From Thermoleophilia bacterium UBA2241 (GTDB lineage: Bacteria; Actinomycetota; Thermoleophilia; UBA2241): DNA of 64,000 nt. Below the pieces are notes generated by a model, which searched no databases, was not told the DNA's origin, and worked only from the letters and a program-made list of their open reading frames with translations. Below, one piece after another: positions 1 to 7,214 of this stretch. The stretch is taken from positions 4,405 through 68,404 of the forward strand of contig DDYF01000021.1 in the NCBI GenBank assembly GCA_002347645.1, written 5' to 3'. The first letter of the stretch is position 1. Every line of letters begins with the position of its first letter. The translations under genes were made by a program, and so were the position numbers.

Positions 1-71
1 GACCCGCCGTTCGGCGGCCCCGCCGTGCGGGCGGCGGTCCCGCCGGCCCGCGGAGCCGTGAGGAGGCGGGG

Positions 72-1859
72 GTGGCGAAGGTCTTCGTCGAGCCGATCGG
101 GGTGACCGTCGAGGTCCCCGAGAGCGAGACGCTGATGGACGCGCTGACGCGCGTCGCCATCGACGTGCCCAACGTCTGCGCGGGCCGCGGGTCGTGCGGC
201 AAGTGCCTCGTTCGTCTCGGCGCCGGCGAGCTCACGCCGCCCACCGAGATCGAGCTGCGCAAAGTGCCGGAGAAGTTGCGCGACGCCGGGTGGCGCCTGG
301 CGTGCCAAGCGCGCCCCGTCTCGTCACGCGTCAGCGTCGAGGTCCGCCAGACGAGCGGTCACCGGCGGATCCTCACCACCAGCAAGCTGCATCATGGGCG
401 GCCCAACCCGGCGGTGACCCGGGTGACCGCCGACCTCGACCCGCCGGTCATCGGTGACGCGCGCAGCGACCTCGAGCGGGTCCAGGCCGTCCTCCATGGG
501 GTCGAGGTCCCTTACCGGGCGCTGCAGGAGATCCCCGACGTGCTGCGCGAGCACGAATGGCGCGCGACCTTCACGCGCTACGGGCGGCGCCTCATCGACG
601 TCGAGACGCCGGAGGCGGCCGGCGTGCCCTACGGCGCCGCCGTCGACATCGGCACCTCGAAGATCATCGCCTATCTCTTCGACCTGACCCGCGGTGAGCA
701 CATCGACTCCGAAGCCGTCGAGAACCCACAGATGCGCTACGGCGAGGACGTCGTCAGCCGCATCGCCCAGGCGACGCCGGAGCGGCGGGCGGAGCTGGCC
801 GCGGCGGCGCGCGCCGGCGTGAACCAGTGTCTCGGCGCGCTGTGCGCGCGACAGGGCATAGCCGCGCACCACCTCTACGACATGACCGTCGTCGGCAACA
901 CGGCCATGCATCACCTCGCCCTCGGCCTGCCGGCCCAGGGGCTCGGCGCCGCGCCGTACGCGCCGGCGGCGGCCGAGGCCGTGACGGTGCGCGGCGCCGA
1001 CCTCGGCCTCGACATGAACCCCGAGGGCGGCGTCCACTTTCCCCCGCCGATCGCGGGGTTCGTCGGGTCGGACGCGCTCGCCGTCATCGCCGCGACCAGG
1101 CTGGCGACGAAGGTCCGCCCGTCGCTGGCCGTCGACATCGGCACCAACACCGAGATCGCCCTCGTCCACGACGGACGGGTGACGGTCACGAGCTGCGCCT
1201 CCGGCCCGGCCTTCGAGGGCTACCAGATCGTGCACGGCATGAAGGCCGTCACGGGAGCGATCGAGAAGGTCCGCATCGACCGCGAGGGGCGCCCGGCCGA
1301 GATCGCTACCATCGGCGGAGCACCGCCGATGGGCATCTGCGGCTCCGGGGTCGTCGACCTGCTCGCCGGCCTCGTCCGCAGCGGTATCGTCGACCGGTCC
1401 GGTCGCATGTCCCCGCACCCCTTGGTGCGCAAGGGCGAGGCCGGCCCGCTGGAGTACGTCCTCACGACCGGCCCGAACGGCGAGATCGTCTTCACGCAGC
1501 ACGACGTGCGGAACCTGCAGCTCGCCAAGGGTGCGATCGCGACCGGCTGGGCGCTGCTGCTGGAGAGCCTCGGCATCGGCGCGGACGACCTGCACCGGGT
1601 CTACGTGGCGGGCGCGTTCGGGAACTACCTCGACCTCGCCAACGCGCAGGCGATCGACCTGCTCCCGCCGGTCCCCAGGGACCGTGTCGTGTTCGTCGGC
1701 AACGCCGCCGGCGTCGGTGCCCAGATGGCGCTGATCGACGTGCGCGCGCGCCGGCGCATGGCGCGACTGCGCGCGCGCATCTCCTTCCTCGAGCTGGCGA
1801 CCGACAAGGACTTCCAAGCTGCCTTCGCGGAGCGCCTCGGGTTCCGCGCCCTTGGCTGA
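72..1859 (+). CDS. RACo-type corrinoid reductive activator (2Fe-2S + ASKHA domain, DUF4445)
   Basis: A 595-residue protein with an N-terminal plant-type [2Fe-2S] ferredoxin domain, cysteines C36, C42, C45 and C78 (C-x5-C-x2-C-x32-C). It is followed by an ASKHA ATPase-like domain with two phosphate-binding motifs, AVDIGTSK near residue 190 and AVDIGTNTE near residue 355. This is the architecture of reductive activators of corrinoid proteins (RACo, RamQ-like), which reduce inactive Co(II) corrinoid to Co(I) using ATP. The GTG start at 72 is chosen because AGGAGG lies just upstream (about 60-66). The gene overlaps the start of the following EamA carrier. Its likely partners are the corrinoid protein at 25705 and MtbB at 35281; it is not adjacent to them, so the partnership is inferred from family. 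Confidence 0.88.
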   Translation: MAKVFVEPIGVTVEVPESETLMDALTRVAIDVPNVCAGRGSCGKCLVRLGAGELTPPTEIELRKVPEKLRDAGWRLACQARPVSSRVSVEVRQTSGHRRILTTSKLHHGRPNPAVTRVTADLDPPVIGDARSDLERVQAVLHGVEVPYRALQEIPDVLREHEWRATFTRYGRRLIDVETPEAAGVPYGAAVDIGTSKIIAYLFDLTRGEHIDSEAVENPQMRYGEDVVSRIAQATPERRAELAAAARAGVNQCLGALCARQGIAAHHLYDMTVVGNTAMHHLALGLPAQGLGAAPYAPAAAEAVTVRGADLGLDMNPEGGVHFPPPIAGFVGSDALAVIAATRLATKVRPSLAVDIGTNTEIALVHDGRVTVTSCASGPAFEGYQIVHGMKAVTGAIEKVRIDREGRPAEIATIGGAPPMGICGSGVVDLLAGLVRSGIVDRSGRMSPHPLVRKGEAGPLEYVLTTGPNGEIVFTQHDVRNLQLAKGAIATGWALLLESLGIGADDLHRVYVAGAFGNYLDLANAQAIDLLPPVPRDRVVFVGNAAGVGAQMALIDVRARRRMARLRARISFLELATDKDFQAAFAERLGFRALG

Positions 1860-2739
1860 CACGCGACTTCGCGGGTATGGCGAGACCTTCGCCGCGGCGC
1901 TGGTCAACGGGTCGATCGGGACCATCGTGAGCTACGCGACCATGCCGGTCGTCATGCTCGTCTCGCTGCGGATGTGGTTCGCCGCCGCCGCCCTGGCAGC
2001 GGCGCTTGGGCTCCGTCGCGCCTGGCCGCGGCCGAGGGACCGGCGCGCCGCCCGGCATCTGATCCTGCTCGGCCTGGTGCTCGCCGCCAATCTGACGTGC
2101 TACTTCGTCGCCATACGCGAGACAGGCGTGGCGATCGCGATCTTCACGTCGTACCTCGCGCCGGTCTACGTGGCCGTGCTCGCCCCGCGCCTCTCTGGTG
2201 ACCGTACGGAGCCAGTCGTGATCGTCGCGCTGGCCGTCGCTCTCGCCGGCATGCTGCTCATCCTCGCGCCCGCGCTGGGCGGCGCCGGGATCGACCCCGG
2301 CGGCCTTGCCGCCGGGGTCGCCGCCGGCGCCTTCTACGCGCTCTACCTGCTGCTGAGCAAGAGCCTGCGACGCTCAGGGCTCGAGAGCACGGGCATCGTT
2401 TTCGTGATCGCCGCGATCACCGCCGTCGTCCTCCTCCCGTGGGGGCTGGCCCAGTCGACGATGGAGGACGTCACCGTCGTCAACGTCGCGATGGCGGCCC
2501 TGCTCGGGGTCGTGACGACGGCGCTGACCTTCAGCCTCTTCATCGACGGCCTGCACTTCATCAAGGTGCAGCACGCCTCGATCATCGGCTACATCGAGCC
2601 TGTGAGCGCGCCCGTCTACGCGCTCCTCATCCTCGGCCAAAGGCCGTCGCTCTGGACCCTCGCCGGCGGCGCCCTCATCGTTGCCGCCGGGGTCGCGGTG
2701 GTCACGCTCGGCGACGGCGAAGAGGAGGTCTACGGATGA
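1852..2739 (+). CDS. EamA/DMT-family transporter (first of three tandem copies)
   Basis: A 295-residue protein with about ten hydrophobic segments, typical of EamA drug/metabolite transporters. The C-terminal half holds the repeat IIGYIEPVSAPVYALLILGQ and then AGGALIVAAGV. The TTG start at 1852 overlaps the upstream stop by eight bases, which suggests translational coupling to the corrinoid activator. Its C-terminus is closely similar to the next two genes, pointing to tandem duplication. EamA proteins export or import small metabolites or amino acids; the substrate cannot be read from sequence. Confidence 0.85.
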   Translation: MADTRLRGYGETFAAALVNGSIGTIVSYATMPVVMLVSLRMWFAAAALAAALGLRRAWPRPRDRRAARHLILLGLVLAANLTCYFVAIRETGVAIAIFTSYLAPVYVAVLAPRLSGDRTEPVVIVALAVALAGMLLILAPALGGAGIDPGGLAAGVAAGAFYALYLLLSKSLRRSGLESTGIVFVIAAITAVVLLPWGLAQSTMEDVTVVNVAMAALLGVVTTALTFSLFIDGLHFIKVQHASIIGYIEPVSAPVYALLILGQRPSLWTLAGGALIVAAGVAVVTLGDGEEEVYG

Positions 2740-2770
2740 GCGCCGCGGCGAAGGTCCGGGTGGCGCCGCG

Positions 2771-3700
2771 ATGACCGTACCCGTGACCGACCGTGAGCGC
2801 ACCGGCTTCGTGGCCCACGGCTACGCGCTCGTGACCGTGAGCTTCCTCATCTGGGGGGCGATCGGCGCCTTGGTGCGTTCGTCGACGATGCCCGAGAGCG
2901 CACTCATCGTCTTCCGGATGGTGGTCGGTGCGGCGATCGTCGGCGCGCTCTTCGCGCGACGCGCGACGATCGCCGAGGTGCGCCGGCCCGACGTCTGGCC
3001 CAACATCCTGCTGATGGGCGCGTTCAGCTCCTCCGCCATCCTTCTGTTCTTCCTCGCCATGCGGCTCACCGATGTGGCGGTCGGCATGTTCCTCATGTTC
3101 ACCGCGCCGGTGTACGTGGCGCTCCTGGCACCGAAGCTGATGCACCAGCGCCCCGACCGCGTCGTCTACCCGGCGCTGGCCATCGCCCTGGCCGGGATGG
3201 CGACGATCCTGCTGCCCGGGGTCTTCGGCGCCAAACTGGTGTCGCCCGTCGGCGTCGCCTGCGGCGTCGCCTCGGGCATCCTCTACGCCGGCGCGGCATT
3301 GGCGACCAAGCGTCTGCTGCGCAAGGTCCGCAGCACGACGGCGGCGCTCGGTGAGATGGTTGTGGACGCCGTCGTCTTGTTGCCGCTCGCGGCCTGGCAG
3401 GTCTTAGGCGCTGGCTACCAGTTCACGCGCGACGATTGGATCGCCGGGCTCGCTCTCGGCATCCTCTGCACGGCGATCCCCTATGTGCTCTACGCGGAGG
3501 GCCTGCGTCGTATCCGCGTCGAGCACGCCTCGATACTAGGCTACCTGGAGCCGGTGAGCGCGCCCCTCTACGCCCTGGCTCTGCTCGGCGAGGCGCCGTC
3601 CGCGGCCACCATCGCCGGTGGGGCGCTGATCGTCGTTGCGGGCGTCCTGGTGATCGCCTTCGGCTCACCCGAAGACGTCGCTCCGGAGCACGGCCCGTGA
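2771..3700 (+). CDS. EamA/DMT-family transporter (second tandem copy)
   Basis: A 309-residue EamA protein starting at the ATG at 2771; the frame stays open to 2681, but that would overlap the upstream gene. It shows paired five-helix EamA halves and the late motif SILGYLEPVSAPLYALALLG, nearly identical to the equivalents in the genes on both sides. It is co-directional with them and separated from the upstream stop by about 30 bases, so an operon is likely. The substrate is unknown. Confidence 0.85.
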   Translation: MTVPVTDRERTGFVAHGYALVTVSFLIWGAIGALVRSSTMPESALIVFRMVVGAAIVGALFARRATIAEVRRPDVWPNILLMGAFSSSAILLFFLAMRLTDVAVGMFLMFTAPVYVALLAPKLMHQRPDRVVYPALAIALAGMATILLPGVFGAKLVSPVGVACGVASGILYAGAALATKRLLRKVRSTTAALGEMVVDAVVLLPLAAWQVLGAGYQFTRDDWIAGLALGILCTAIPYVLYAEGLRRIRVEHASILGYLEPVSAPLYALALLGEAPSAATIAGGALIVVAGVLVIAFGSPEDVAPEHGP

Positions 3701-3737
3701 CGCCCGCCGTGGGCGACGTGGTGCCTAGGTCGTTGCC

Positions 3738-4637
3738 GTGAGGAGCCGCTCGGCCTCCGGTTATGCGCTCGTCGCCGGCGCGTTCGCGATCCTGGGCCTC
3801 ATCGGCACCCTGGTCGAGTGGGCGACGGCCCCCGAGAGCGCGCTGCTCGTCGTCCGCTTCGCGGTCGCCGGCCTCGCGCTCAGCGTGGTCTTCGGCCGGC
3901 GCCGCCCGCTCGCCGGCGCTCGCGCCGTGTGGCGGCGCCTTCTGCTCATGGGCGTCCTCGACGCCTCGTCCCTGCTCCTGTTCTTCATCGCGATGCGCGA
4001 GAACGGGGTCGCCGTGGGCATGTTCCTGCAGTTCCTCGCCCCCGTCTGGGTCGCGCTCCTCGCCCCTCGCGTCCTGCGCTCGCGCACCGACCGCGTCGTC
4101 TACCCCGCGCTCGCGCTCGCCCTAGGCGGGCTCTTCGTGATCCTCGCGCCGTCGCTGGCCGGGCACGGGGGCGGGCTCTCGTGGTGGGGCGTCGCCGCAG
4201 GTCTGCTGGCCGGCCTCGGCTACGCGGCGTTCCAGATCACGATCAAGGACCTGACCGCGAGGATCTCGAGCGTGGGGATCGTGGTCGTCGAGACGTGGAT
4301 GAACGCCGCGCTGTTGCTGCCCTTCGCCCTGGTCCAGACCCTGGGGGCCGGTTACAGTTTGACGCGCACCGATCTGATCTCGGGCATCATCCTCGGCCTC
4401 GTGTGCACGGCCCTGGCCTACACCATGTGGACGGAGGGGACGAGCCGGATCCGCGTCCAGCACTCGTCGATCCTCGGCTATCTCGAGCCCGTCACGGCGC
4501 CGATCTACGCGCTGGTCCTGCTCGGGCAGAGCGTCTCAGGGTGGACGGTCGCCGGCGGCGCCCTCATCGTGCTCGCCGGCGTCCTGATCCTGCTCTGGGG
4601 CGAGCGCGAAGAGCCGGTCCTCGAGCCCCCGACCTGA
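3738..4637 (+). CDS. EamA/DMT-family transporter (third tandem copy)
   Basis: A 299-residue EamA carrier, GTG start at 3738, 37 bases after the previous stop. The motif SILGYLEPVTAPIYALVLLG followed by AGGALIVLAGV matches its two upstream neighbours. It has ten predicted membrane segments and a short charged C-terminus. It closes the likely four-gene transcription unit that begins with the corrinoid activator. Transported substrate unknown. Confidence 0.85.
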   Translation: MRSRSASGYALVAGAFAILGLIGTLVEWATAPESALLVVRFAVAGLALSVVFGRRRPLAGARAVWRRLLLMGVLDASSLLLFFIAMRENGVAVGMFLQFLAPVWVALLAPRVLRSRTDRVVYPALALALGGLFVILAPSLAGHGGGLSWWGVAAGLLAGLGYAAFQITIKDLTARISSVGIVVVETWMNAALLLPFALVQTLGAGYSLTRTDLISGIILGLVCTALAYTMWTEGTSRIRVQHSSILGYLEPVTAPIYALVLLGQSVSGWTVAGGALIVLAGVLILLWGEREEPVLEPPT

Positions 4638-4897
4638 CGGAAGGCGACCGCCTGGCGCCGCGTGGTCTCGGTCCGCTCAACCACGCCATATCGGAGACCG
4701 GCGGCGGGCAGGATCCGCCGTCGCCGAACGCCGCCCGGATGCCCGCCGCCCGTCTTTCGGATAGGCTTGCATGTGGGGCGATATGACCTGCATGCACGCG
4801 TCATCTTCCGTTGCGTACGACTCGTCGTTCCACGTTCGGGTCCCTCGCCTCGCAGCACCGAGCATCTCGCGCTGAGTCGCCGAAAGGAGCCTGCATC
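4638..4897 (+). promoter_or_regulatory. Intergenic leader with a possible -10 and a 34-codon leader ORF
   Basis: This 260-base gap precedes the aminotransferase. A -10-like TAGGCT lies at 4762-4767, and an ATG at 4771 opens a 34-codon frame that ends in TGA at 4873-4875, just before the AAAGGAG ribosome site of the aminotransferase. No good -35 is visible. The leader ORF has no recognisable domain and may be chance. Confidence 0.25.
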
Positions 4898-6163
4898 ATG
4901 AAGCACGTCGAGAGCGCGCCCAAGCTCAACATCACCAAGTCGCTGCAGATGTTCGAGGACGCTCAGCGGCTGACGCCGGGCGGCGTCGGCGGCATCCGCC
5001 GCCCGTACAACTTCGTCATCGGCGAGTACCCGATCTTCATCACCCACGGCAACGGCGGACACATCTTCGACGTCGACGGCAACGAGTACATCGACATGCT
5101 CTGCGCCTACGGGCCGATCATCCTCGGGTACGTCGAGCCGGAGATCAACGACGCCGTCAAGGAGCGCATTGACTTGGGCTTCTGCTTCAGCCTCGTGCAG
5201 CCGGTCCAGAACGAGCTCGAAGAGCGTCTCGCGAACACGGTGCCCAGCGGCGAGCAGACGATCCTCGTGAAGACCGGCTCCGATGCGACGAACGCCGCCG
5301 TCCGCGCGGCGCGCGCCTACACCGGCCGCGACGTCATCGCGCGCTGCGGCTACCACGGCTGGGGCGACTGGTGCGTGGAGAACCACGGCGGCATCCCGCA
5401 GGCCGTCGTCGATCTCACCAAGGAGTTCAAGTACGGCGAAATCGCCGACCTCGAGCGCGTGTTCGCGGAGAACCCGGACAAGGTGGCGACGGTCATCATC
5501 ACGCCGGTCGGTCACCCGACGGCTCAGCCGGTCGTCGCGCCGCCCGACGGCTACCTCGAGAAGGTCAAGGAGATCACGCACAAGAACGGCGCGGTGCTCA
5601 TCTACGATGAGATCCGCACCGGCTTCCGCGTCGCCATGGGCGGCGCCCAGCAGCGATACGGTGTGACGCCCGACGTGACCACCGTCGGCAAGGCCATGGC
5701 GAACGGCTACCCGATCGCCGCCGTCGTCGGCAAGCGCGAGGTCCTGTCGACGTACGAGAAGGCCGCCTTCCTGAGCTCGACCTTCTTCCCCAACAGCCTC
5801 GAGATGGTCGCCGCCATGAAGTGCATGGACATCCTCGAGCGCGAGAAGGTGCAGGACGTCATCTGGGAGCGGGGGACGCGCTTCCTCGACAGGCTGGGCA
5901 AGATCGTCGATGCCTCCGGCGTCCCGGTGACGAAGAGCGGCATCCCCCCGATGCCGTACCTCACCTTCGACCACGTCGACGATCACTACAAGGAACGCCG
6001 CACCGAGTTCTACACGCAATGCATCCGGCGCGGGCTCTTCGTCCAGCCGTACCACCATTGGTACATCGCCTATCGCCACACCGAGGAGGACCTGACGAGG
6101 GCCCTCGACGTGGTGGAAGAGAGTCTCGCGTACGTCGCGCAGGAGTATCCTTACAGCGCGTGA
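4898..6163 (+). CDS. Class III PLP-dependent aminotransferase (glutamate-1-semialdehyde aminomutase-like)
   Basis: A 421-residue fold-type I class III aminotransferase. The ATG at 4898 is preferred because AAAGGAG lies at 4883-4889; the open frame runs further upstream without a ribosome site. Visible signatures are the cofactor-binding stretch TGSDATNAAVRAAR near residue 126, the PLP-ring aspartate in YDEIRTGFR (D237) and the Schiff-base lysine in TVGKAMANG (K265). It resembles glutamate-1-semialdehyde aminomutases, but its neighbour is a beta-keto acid cleavage enzyme rather than heme genes. I infer that it deaminates a beta-amino acid to the beta-keto acid taken by the next enzyme. The amino donor and acceptor are unknown. 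Confidence 0.82.
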   Translation: MKHVESAPKLNITKSLQMFEDAQRLTPGGVGGIRRPYNFVIGEYPIFITHGNGGHIFDVDGNEYIDMLCAYGPIILGYVEPEINDAVKERIDLGFCFSLVQPVQNELEERLANTVPSGEQTILVKTGSDATNAAVRAARAYTGRDVIARCGYHGWGDWCVENHGGIPQAVVDLTKEFKYGEIADLERVFAENPDKVATVIITPVGHPTAQPVVAPPDGYLEKVKEITHKNGAVLIYDEIRTGFRVAMGGAQQRYGVTPDVTTVGKAMANGYPIAAVVGKREVLSTYEKAAFLSSTFFPNSLEMVAAMKCMDILEREKVQDVIWERGTRFLDRLGKIVDASGVPVTKSGIPPMPYLTFDHVDDHYKERRTEFYTQCIRRGLFVQPYHHWYIAYRHTEEDLTRALDVVEESLAYVAQEYPYSA

Positions 6164-6174
6164 TCCACGGTGAC

Positions 6175-6205
6175 GGGGCGGGGTCGCCTGCGGCGGCCCC
6201 GCCCC
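6175..6205 (+). terminator. GC-rich stem-loop between aminotransferase and keto-acid cleavage gene
   Basis: A 14-bp stem (6175-6188 with 6192-6205) with a three-base loop, broken only by one G-T wobble. It lies 12 bases after the aminotransferase stop and just before the next ribosome site. The upper stem matches the hairpin after the next gene. There is no T-tract, so it may be an attenuator or an mRNA-processing boundary rather than a strong terminator. Confidence 0.5.
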
Positions 6206-6224
6206 CTTCGACCAGGGGGACGAG

Positions 6225-7052
6225 ATGGACAAGCTCATCATCACCGTCGCCGGGGTGGGCGCCGAGACGACCAAGGACGTGCAGCCGGGTCTGCCGGTCT
6301 CGGCCGTCGAGATCGGCGAGGACGCCGCCCGCTGCCGGGAGGCCGGCGCCAGCATCTACCACCTTCATGTGCGCCGACCCGACGGCACCCCGACGCAAGA
6401 CAAGGACGTCTTTGCCGCCGCCGTCGCCGCCATCCGCGAGCGCACCGACATCATCGTCCAGACGTCCACCGGCGGGGCCATGGGCATGACCGCCGACCAG
6501 CGCCTGCAGCCGCTCGAGTTGAACCCCGAGATGGCCTCGCTGACCACCGGTACGGCGAACTTCGGCGACGAGGTGTTCTTCAACGACGCGGACCTGATGA
6601 AGGAGTTCTACACGCGGATGCAGGCCAAGGGCGTGCGCCCGGAGTTCGAGATCTTCGAGGCGGGCCAGATCGACAATGCGCTGCGGCTCGTCAAGCAGAA
6701 CGGGCCGGCCGGCCCGCTCATGCACTGGGACCTGGTGCTCGGCGTCCCCGGGAGCATGAGCGGCGAGCCGCGCAACGTCGTCTTCCTCGTCGACCGGCTA
6801 CCCCCCGCGTCGACGTGGACGGCGACCGGCATCGGCCGCTGGCACATGCCGGTGACCATGACGGCCCTCGCGCTCGGCGGCAACGTCCGCCTGGGGCTCG
6901 AGGACAACATCTTCTACCACAAGGGCGTCCTCGCCGAGGGCAACGCGCAGCTTACAGCGCGCGTGGCGCGCCTCGCGGCGGAGTGGGGGCGGGAGTGCGC
7001 CGCACCCGACGAGGCGCGGCAGATCCTCAAGCTCGCGCCGTACGACAAGTAG
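6225..7052 (+). CDS. Beta-keto acid cleavage enzyme (BKACE/Kce, DUF849)
   Basis: A 275-residue TIM-barrel protein of the BKACE family. It has the family N-terminus (GAETTKDVQPGLPVSAVEIG) and the metal-binding HLH motif in IYHLHVRRPDGTPTQD near residue 48. Family members condense a beta-keto acid with acetyl-CoA and split it into acetoacetate and a new CoA ester. The known prototype is 3-keto-5-aminohexanoate cleavage in lysine fermentation; another characterised substrate is dehydrocarnitine. The substrate here cannot be set by reading. The adjacent aminotransferase, and the absence of a 3,5-diaminohexanoate dehydrogenase nearby, suggest an amino or methylated-amine substrate made by transamination. 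Confidence 0.85.
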   Translation: MDKLIITVAGVGAETTKDVQPGLPVSAVEIGEDAARCREAGASIYHLHVRRPDGTPTQDKDVFAAAVAAIRERTDIIVQTSTGGAMGMTADQRLQPLELNPEMASLTTGTANFGDEVFFNDADLMKEFYTRMQAKGVRPEFEIFEAGQIDNALRLVKQNGPAGPLMHWDLVLGVPGSMSGEPRNVVFLVDRLPPASTWTATGIGRWHMPVTMTALALGGNVRLGLEDNIFYHKGVLAEGNAQLTARVARLAAEWGRECAAPDEARQILKLAPYDK

Positions 7053-7078
7053 GCGGCCGCGAGGCTGTCGGCATCCCC

Positions 7079-7108
7079 GGGGCGGGGTCGCGTCCGCGAC
7101 CCCGCCCC
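7079..7108 (+). terminator. Perfect GC-rich stem-loop after keto-acid cleavage gene
   Basis: A 13-bp perfect stem (7079-7091 with 7096-7108) with loop GTCC, followed by TTC. It sits 26 bases after the TAG stop of the cleavage enzyme and before the next promoter region. It is a good intrinsic-terminator candidate for a high-GC genome. Its 5' arm shares 13 bases with the hairpin at 6175. Confidence 0.6.
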
Positions 7109-7214
7109 TTCACGTTCCGCGACTCGCGCCGCCCTTGTCTCGCTCCGGCGTGCACAACCCTGACAACCCCTTGGGAGCCATCGCCGGCGGAAACCCGATG
7201 TCCCGGAGGTACAC

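Noticed and set aside
4898..6163. HemL, glutamate-1-semialdehyde aminomutase for heme.
   Set aside because: The sequence is similar, but the neighbour is a beta-keto acid cleavage enzyme and no heme genes are near; I kept the family-level name.
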